Positions 56,669 to 64,000 of a stretch of 64,000 nt of DNA are shown in pieces; the first letter of the stretch is position 1; the number at the start of each line of letters is the position of its first letter. Source of the stretch: Anarhynchus alexandrinus (taxonomy: Eukaryota; Chordata; Aves; Charadriiformes; Charadriidae); the NCBI GenBank assembly GCA_008711295.1, contig VUYV01000145.1, forward strand, positions 1,827,748 through 1,891,747, in the 5' to 3' direction. The position numbers and the translations under genes are program-made. The notes beneath the pieces were generated by a model that worked only from the letters and a program-made list of their open reading frames with translations, was not told where the DNA came from and searched no databases.

Positions 56669-59600
56669 CTGTAAAGGGCAGACAAATCCACACTGTTAAA
56701 TTACAGGAAAATTAACCCGAGTATAACTATATCTACAATACATATGGTTTTCCCAGTCACACTCTTTTTTTTGGGGATCAGACAAGTGAAACAAAACCAC
56801 CCCAATGTCCTGTTTCAGCTCTTCCTCTACTGCAAGGTAACCTGGATTATTTTCTTTCTCAGTAGAGGATTTTAGGATCCAGTGATAAGTAAAACGCCGC
56901 TTCCATGGCTACCCTCTTGGCTTACTCACAACAGGCAGGATTTGGCACGTTCCCTCCTCAACAACAGTAGCCGTGAAATATATTATGTGAAGTGGTTAAA
57001 GAAAATAACAAATACTATTCCTAATTCTATAAATTAAGATGAATTTTTAAAATCCTCACATTAAGCATGGGCCTTTCTTGAAGTGCTCTGTGAGGTAATG
57101 CTGCAGACACTTCAAGACAAACTCTGCTACTTTGGGCTACCAGGGATGTCCAGCAGCATTACCTTCAACACTGCTTTAGAAGATTACTGCTGCTGATGAT
57201 CTGCACTCCCTTGATCTATGCTGGTTAGTAGTGTTTCTACCATATTCCACTGCTGCACTCCAACCCAGAAGAGAACAAAGTTGCTCAGAAGACAAGTCAT
57301 TCACCAAGAAAAACAGTTCCACTGCAGACCCATAGCTCTCTCTCACAAAAAGTAAAAAGTTACATTACCATCATGCTTGTCTCTAAGAGGCAAGCCAGGC
57401 CCTTTGCTACCTTGTCTTCTCTATGCAACCCCTTCAACCCTTGAGTCTCTGCTGAAGTGTTTTTCACTGTGTATTAATTGCAGTCAACCACAACGTTAGG
57501 TTAAATAGCTCTTCCAGTAATCCTTTCGGCTTTTTAACAGTACCAGGAGTAAGACTAGCACTGCGGGCACGCAGAAGTATTTCAGTGAAAGCATGCACAT
57601 TGACTGCAAGCTTTGTGGCTTGCCAGTTGGCAAGCCCTGCCCCAGTCCTCTGCTGAAAAATATCTGCAGGCTTCACTTCCCTGACTTAGTGGGCCCTGCC
57701 AAGCAGCTCTGCAGGAGAACTAGGAGGGACACTTAAGTTCCTCCATGACCGAATCTAGAAACCAGCACTTTGATGTTGCTCTTTCCATTAGCTTATCCTC
57801 CCTCTGGCTTCCATGACACCATCCTTCCCTGGGTCTCCTCCACTCTGTTCTTTCAGGGTGTCCTCTTGAAGAATTTTCTTGGCCCACCTTCAGGACCCAG
57901 GGGATCGTCTCTTTTCCCTCTGCCCTGTATTTTTTGTAAACGTATTTGTGGGAAATAATTCAACCACCTTCTTCAGTACAGATTCATTTGTCTACTCTAC
58001 ACCTTGACTAGTGGCAATAATATCCTCGTACTGCATGGCATTCAGACTGGTAACTTAGCTGTATCCTTGGATTTGGTCTTTACTCTGTGTCCTCACATCC
58101 TGGTTGTCTTTAATTCTTAAAGATGTTTTAAAAGAAGTATCTGCAAAATACAGCCTTTCCTGACCATCCACATCCAGATTCTCATCTCATGTTAGGATTA
58201 CAAAACACCTTTTCCTCTTATCTTGACAGGGTAATTTCCTCCTGCTGACATCCATTTGAAATGTTTCTGCAAAGATCATTTTCCTTGCCTGTTGTTGTAA
58301 CCACCCCTTGCATGGTCTTGCCACTTGCTCCTTTTTCCCTGCGACCTGAAATACAAGCTGCTTGTCTTCACTTTCAAAGCCTCTCACAAGCTGCCCCACT
58401 AGCATTAGGCTCTCATTTGGCCACGTTGTGATGAATCCACAGTTCTGGTTACCCTACTGCAGCACCTCTGATTTTCAAACAAGCACTGACGTGCTGTTTC
58501 TTATGCTGCCTGTTGCGCATGGAGGAACCTCCCCAGAAAACTGCCTCATCCTCTTACAAACCTCTCCTTACCATTCCCTTTAGCAGTGATAATTGCAAAA
58601 AGAATGGTTAGACTACTGATTTACAATGTTTCCTAACCTGCAGACCAACACTTTAGCACCGGTTTCTTGTGTTTGATTTATCACCTGCATCCACCCACTG
58701 TCAGATGTTTATGAGTAGGAGCAAACACTTTGTATGGCACCTAAAGCGGTCCGTGGTTAGGACTCCACAGAATGATGAAAATAGAGTAATAACGGTCCTC
58801 TGTAGACATCAGACTCTGCACAGAGGTAAGGTTCTCCTGTATTATTGACTCCAAACTGATGTTGTTAGGTCACACAGGCTCGCAACAAACCAGAAAAGCT
58901 TCCCACACACTGAACAAATGTTTGGGTGTGCCTCATTATCCAACAAGAACATTTTCAAACATATTCTACTTTTTTATTAAATTACAAAACAACACTAGCG
59001 GTCTGTTAGTCATCACCAGCCCAAAGGCAGCATCAACCCAAACCTTCTGGCCTTGCTGTTTTCAAGATGCTACAAGAAAAAAAATGGCCATTTTGCTCAC
59101 GTTGGGTTCTCAATATTAGTTTTTTTAATTTCTGTTTTGAACAAAAATCTGCACCCTTTTTTCATACCTTTGTCTTTGAATCAGATGAAATACCTCATAT
59201 TTTGGGGTAAGAACTTCTGCTGTGCTTTGCTTCCTTTACATATTAAAGGCTACGAAAATAAGTGCTACCAGTAACTCATCTATTGTGTATACGTAAAACA
59301 CAAACTGCATTCTTTGATTTTATTTTGGCAAAATCCCTCCAAGTACAACATGGGTGGAAGCAACAGCAGCAGCAAAGCTCCTTCCCAACTGATTTGTTAT
59401 TCTAAGATATCAAATGTTTGGTATTTTTATCCAGTGCACTACTCAGTGCTGCAAAGCACACTCTGAAACTTGATAACTAACTGTATGCTGGAAGAAAAAC
59501 CCTGAGGAGAGAGAGGGGGGAGGAAAAACATAAACAGCTCTTCACTTCCCTTTAAAAAAAAGGATAGAAAAAAAAGAACATAAAAGAGACAATGCTGTCT

Positions 59601-62600
59601 GAAATGATAGTCATTTTTTTGTCTCTGGAAAGTCAGTCAAGCCAGGTTTTCTCATCATGGTATAATCCAGGAAAATGCCCTTCTTTTCCTTTCTCCTTTC
59701 CCCTCCCTCCCAGTAAAACCCAGATATGAAACTAAACCAAGTAATCCTCATGTTCCTTACTGGAATTTATACGGCCAGTAAGGGCTGCAGCACCTAGGAT
59801 TTGCCAAAGAAATTCTGTGGGTTTTGACGTGTGCTGCTAATTTAAAAAAGGAGATTCAAATACATTTTTTTTAAAATCAATTGGATTTTGGGTTGGATAA
59901 GTCAGACTTATAAAAATAGCAGTGTTTCAGGCATACTTTTTACCCCTTAAAAGGTCTATTTATGTTTACAAACCTATTATCTAGATTCGCTTATCTTATC
60001 CTACATGTTTTAGTGTTTCTCTTTTGATAGCAGGAGCCTGTTGTATCTGCACATCTAACACCACAGAGAGAATGTTTGAGCAGTCTGTACGACTCCTCTC
60101 TCCTAATGAATACCCGAGAGTTTCAACTCTTTTAGTAAATAATAAATGAAATTCTGCTTGCAGTATGCTTCTAGACCCCTTAAAAGTTTATCCTAAAATC
60201 CTTAAATCTGTGGAATAGACTACTCAGCAATATTATTCTGTAGACTACAGCCATTTCACCTGCTTGAAAATCAGTTTGTGCTCATGATATCTCTAGAACT
60301 ACCATTTGAACCAAGAAGGAAACATCCAATTTCCAAAAGATCGCTTTTCCATTAGCTTTTTATTCCCTGTGAAGAGCAAAAATGAAATAACCTCCCACCA
60401 TCCAGCTTTATTAGTGAAACTTCCAACAGTCTTAGGATGCCACAGGATATGGCCACTTTAATGCTCAATACAATAAAAATGTACTGCCCATATGGCCTGG
60501 GGACAGAAACGCAATGCTGCTTGACTTTTCCTAGAAAAGCTTCAGTAGTAAGAGTTACTGTGACATAAAAGGGGATGTAATGTTTTCAGTTGTGGCTAAA
60601 GAAAACACTGAAAAGTGTTTTGGAGTGCTCTGAGGAGCTTGATTAGATGGAGCACAGCAGATGTGCAAATAGCACAGATCTGGGCGATGCTGCTCTTCCA
60701 GAAGACAGGAAACATTACTGTAACTAGGCAGCATCCCCATGTCCAGAGCTAATAAGCTATATAGATTACTTTGGGTAATGTGAAGTCCAGTGAGGACAGT
60801 GATGGTTTTAAGCCACCGTATTCTTGCTTTCCTCTGTTGGACTGAGAATTATGGTCTTTCAAGACCCACTGCACGACTTCAGACCAAAGATCAAACTAAT
60901 ACAGACACAAATGCTTAAAGTAGGACTCTTAACAGCTCAGCTGCTGTCCATCCCCAGAAATGCTGTATTTCAGATTCTCCAAGAACCCAGGGCTGTGCCT
61001 CTGCTCATGTTCAAAGGTTCCACAGATGTGGACATATTTGCCCTTTTTTAGTACAGTTGAGAAGGCACAACTGTGTTGTCCTCCAGAGGGGCTGGATCAC
61101 ATTGACACTCAGAGAATGCTTTCAAAAGAGAGCGGTACAATGCACACAGGTTAATTTTGGGGTTTTGTTAGGTTTGATCTAGTTAGAAATTCTTCTACCT
61201 TCCATGGCCAGCCCCAAAGAAAAGCCAGAGGTGTGGGCACAGGGACGGCATATGGGACTTAGGCAGGGAGATTATTCCATATGGAGACACGATAGCGCAC
61301 TGAAGGGAACAGGAAAGCTGCTCCTAAAAGAAGACAACCTTTGAAGCACAATGCTCTTCTTACTGAGCACAATATGAAGCTAGCTACTTCTGTGCCAAAG
61401 AAGTAACAAGTTTTAAAAATCTGGAAGTCATGCCACTTCATTCAGAAATAAGAATTTCACCTGAAAACTCCCAACAACTCCTCATCCTCAAAACACCCAC
61501 AATCTAGGCTCTCAATAGCTGTTGGGGGCAGGGGTGGGGTGTTGTTAATTTTGGTTTTGGTTTTGTTCTTTAAAATAAGTTGTTATTTGCTTGGTATAAG
61601 AGAGGCAACTTTGAGCTACAGCATTTGTAAATGCAGCCTTCTTGCTTACAAAGAAATCCACCTGAGTTTATCTATGCTGTGTGCTGAGTATGCATCTCTT
61701 GTAACTCCTTACCTACCATCTGTGATTATGGTACACACACATATGATGGATCACTGGTGTGTATCTGGCCTCGGGCTTGGGTCACATGCGTACCATGCGC
61801 TCTCTGGCACTTGTGGCCCAGCTTCCCCCAGGCATGAGGAGGCTGAACACAGCTCTCAGGGACTGCAGGGCTGCTTGGAGCCTAAACTCAAAGACCTGCC
61901 TGGCCGGAGGCAGCAATGTGGATAGCATCGTGGTGGCTGTCACACTTGACATAAAATGTAAATGCCCTTGATGTGACAAGTGCAGCAGAAAGCAGAAATG
62001 GCAAGTTCAGAGGTGCTTGTTTAGTGCAGCTGAGATTTTTGCCTATCCAAAAGGCAACATGTTGAAAAAACCCAAATTCTCTGACTACTGCTAGTGAAAT
62101 GCAGCCTCCTACTCTTAAATTCCATTAAAAAATCCCAAACTAAGATCCAAGGGGAATTTGTAAAAAGGGAAAGAAACAGACACTGAAAAAGGTTGACTAA
62201 ACAAACTGTTTTTAAACATGGCTCCTCTTCTGCCCATATCTAGGTTTTATTTCCTCACTGTAATAGTGGAAATAGAACCTCAATGCCCAGAAAGACTATG
62301 AAAGTTGCTTATTTCAATCTGCTGCTTTGTGAAAAGACTGGGAAAGCATTAGGGAAGGCTAGGAAAAGCACTAATAAATTAGTTATCATAGAGGTCCATT
62401 ATGTCTATTGACAGAGAAACAGGCTTGGTTGAAGGATGAAGATGAGGACACCTGTCAAAAAGTCAGTCTTGCTTGTGGGAGCTACAGGGTCTGGGGCAAG
62501 GCTTGATTATGAACTCTAGCCTGATCTTCATCTCTGCCAGCAAAATCTTTGCAGCTCACATGTCCCACCACTGCTCCAGCCTGTCTTCCAAAATGGGGCA

Positions 62601-64000
62601 TCAGGACAGGAACTGGTTAAAATCTGGGGGACAATGAATGCCAAGTATTACTCCACACAGTCTGTTCCCCTCCTATATACTGCCTGCCTTCTCCTTCTGT
62701 CCTCCTTGTTTGTGCTTCTCCCTCCTTCTACACAGGCTTAAAACAATGCATGGTTCTCCGAGGCATGAGGTACAGTGCCCTGCAGGCATGGTTACCACCA
62801 CAGGACTGGGGTGTGTGCTATAAATAACTTCTCCATGCACTTAGATCTTGTCAAACAAGAGAGCAATCCCTTTGTCTGAGGGCCTCTCCTTGCTCTCCCC
62901 GGCCTGCTACAAGCTGTAAGCAGGAAGATCAGGACAACATGCCCACAACTATTTCAAAAACTGGGTATTACAGCAGAGTGACAGCTCCATGACCCTCTTT
63001 GTTTCAAGGCTGACCCTTTCCAGAGCTTGCAAATCCAAATGCCTTGGGTGTGAGAGTTGTTGGCAGTGCCTACAAACTGCATTCTCTCACCTATAGGTTG
63101 TCTACTTGGGTGAGGAGGGCTGAGTCTTGCCTCTCAGGGTGGTTGAACTCCCATCTTTCCCTCCTCGTGCAAGCCATGCCACAGAAAAAACCCTGTGGGT
63201 GCATCTGAACCCTACTGCAGACAGGGACTTGGATTCATGAAGCTTTATCCTTCAAAGAGGTCCTTCCTCTCTGCAGCATGAAGCAGGAGATGGACGATCC
63301 TTTCTATGTCAGGGGAAAATACTCTTTTTTGAGGAGCTCAGGAGGTCTTGGGAATCCTGAGCCCTCTTTTCAACCCACATGCAAAGAGACACCCTTCTGA
63401 GAAGGCCTCAGTTCCCTTCCACCATTGCCTCAGCCCATAAAAGCTTTCCCAGTTAGGGTCTGGGGAATGAGATCAAATTGAAATCTCTAATGAAATTAAA
63501 ATTTAAAATAGATGCTGTCCTTAGGTAAAACTGACAGAGAGAGGCGTGGTGGTGACCAGGAGAATGGTTAAGGCCTCCTGGCTGAGCAGGGTGGGAGTCC
63601 TGGTGGGGAGGAAGGGCCCTGGTGTAGAGCTTGGGCAGCGCGTAACTGAGGAAGTATGTGACCATCCAGAAAATTGCTGTCTCTGTGATATATAACACAC
63701 AAAAAGTTGCTTCCAGCTACTTGATGTCTTCCTAGCACGGGTGGGGGAGAGTGAGCCGGAAGGACTTTCAGTGTGTGAGGACTTTATGCAGTGAGGGATG
63801 AAGGGGGAAGACGGTGCTGAAAGACAAGAGACGCTGCTAGTTGTCTTTGATGTGCTCAAACTGCCACATAATAAAACTGTCCGCATGTTCAGGACACAGA
63901 CCATGCCTGAGATTTCTGTCATGGGTCCTACAAGAAGTTATATATTGCAAGCACTTAAATGCACATCCAGTGGCCTCTTTCTCCTTCAGGGAGGGAAAGG
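56669..64000 (-). other. FYN: FYN last intron (partial)
   Basis: At least 7.3 kb upstream of the last exon on the minus strand. I searched for the preceding kinase exon (APEAALYGRFTIKSDVWSF region) and did not see it, so the intron continues past the window. It contains an old L2-like LINE near 57.8-58.6 kb; open frames elsewhere (60.5-63.9 kb) match nothing recognised. Confidence 0.75.
57770..58580 (+). mobile_element. Ancient L2-like LINE remnant
   Basis: Plus-strand text GGCTTCCATGACACCATCC..TGGGTCTCCTCC translates as GFHDTILPWVSSTL, resembling the GFxDTxLSWFSSYL reverse-transcriptase block of L2 LINEs, followed by LGPPSGPRGSSLFPL (like GSVLGPLLFSLY). Around 58340-58400 it reads YKLLVFTFKASHKLPH, and near 58510 AWRNLPR, in the order of the L2 C-terminal region. 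It is riddled with stops and is antisense to FYN. The assignment is from recalled consensus patterns. Confidence 0.55.

Noticed and set aside
61259..61441. Minus-strand RYRVSIWNNLP resembling the LINE WNxLP motif
   Set aside because: It is an isolated short match with no neighbouring LINE blocks or 3' end.
63453..63922. 133-codon minus-strand frame near the right edge
   Set aside because: It overlaps a second open frame on the same strand, is serine/threonine-rich without a domain, and lies within the FYN intron with no supporting splice pair.
56669..64000. Penultimate FYN kinase exon
   Set aside because: No sequence encoding the APE-motif exon was seen on the minus strand; the intron appears to run past the window.

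Overview
The window is vertebrate nuclear DNA, most likely from a bird. It holds GT-AG-spliced exons of two vertebrate genes, CR1 LINE remnants (one with an avian-style 3' end), and a solo LTR resembling those common in avian genomes. The order TRAF3IP2 then FYN, both on the minus strand, matches the order on human chromosome 6q21. I cannot name the species or order. There are no bacterial operons, CRISPR arrays or tRNA/rRNA genes.

Layout. (1) 1-18.6 kb: no exon recognised. REV3L is expected further left from mammalian synteny, but none of it was seen here. (2) 18.63-37.81 kb, minus strand: the complete coding part of TRAF3IP2 (Act1/CIKS), the IL-17 receptor adaptor. Nine coding exons join in frame with canonical splice sites: 16+756+190+176+89+69+117+75+147 = 1635 bp, giving 544 residues plus stop. 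The SEFIR domain occupies the last five exons. (3) 37.8-46.0 kb: inferred first intron of TRAF3IP2. It holds a 714-bp solo LTR with a perfect 5-bp target-site duplication and a 202-nt GGAGA-type purine tract with a G-quadruplex motif. (4) 46.02-46.4 kb: CpG-rich segment with a strong minus-strand splice donor at 46022, the best candidate for the TRAF3IP2 promoter and non-coding exon 1. A plus-strand donor and a plus-strand TATA box nearby suggest a possible divergent antisense transcript. (5) 46.4-53.6 kb: intergenic, partly GC-rich, with a CR1 3' end and a short CpG-bearing open segment (53.04-53.53 kb) that I cannot identify. (6) 53.6-64 kb: 3' end of FYN on the minus strand. The last coding exon is 56460-56668 (69 residues: end of the kinase C-lobe and the regulatory tail). 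Downstream is an AT-rich 3' UTR; upstream is an intron running off the window, containing an old L2-like LINE.

The two genes are neighbours by conserved synteny, not an operon. TRAF3IP2 links IL-17 receptors to TRAF6 and FYN is a Src-family tyrosine kinase. I found no clear new biological system. The most interesting items are the TRAF3IP2 start exon and its altered TRAF6-type motif, the candidate bidirectional promoter with its purine/G4 tract, the intronic solo LTR, a diverged 43-bp repeat inside a SEFIR intron, three copies of an 11-mer E-box element near 9 kb, and the unexplained 53-kb segment.
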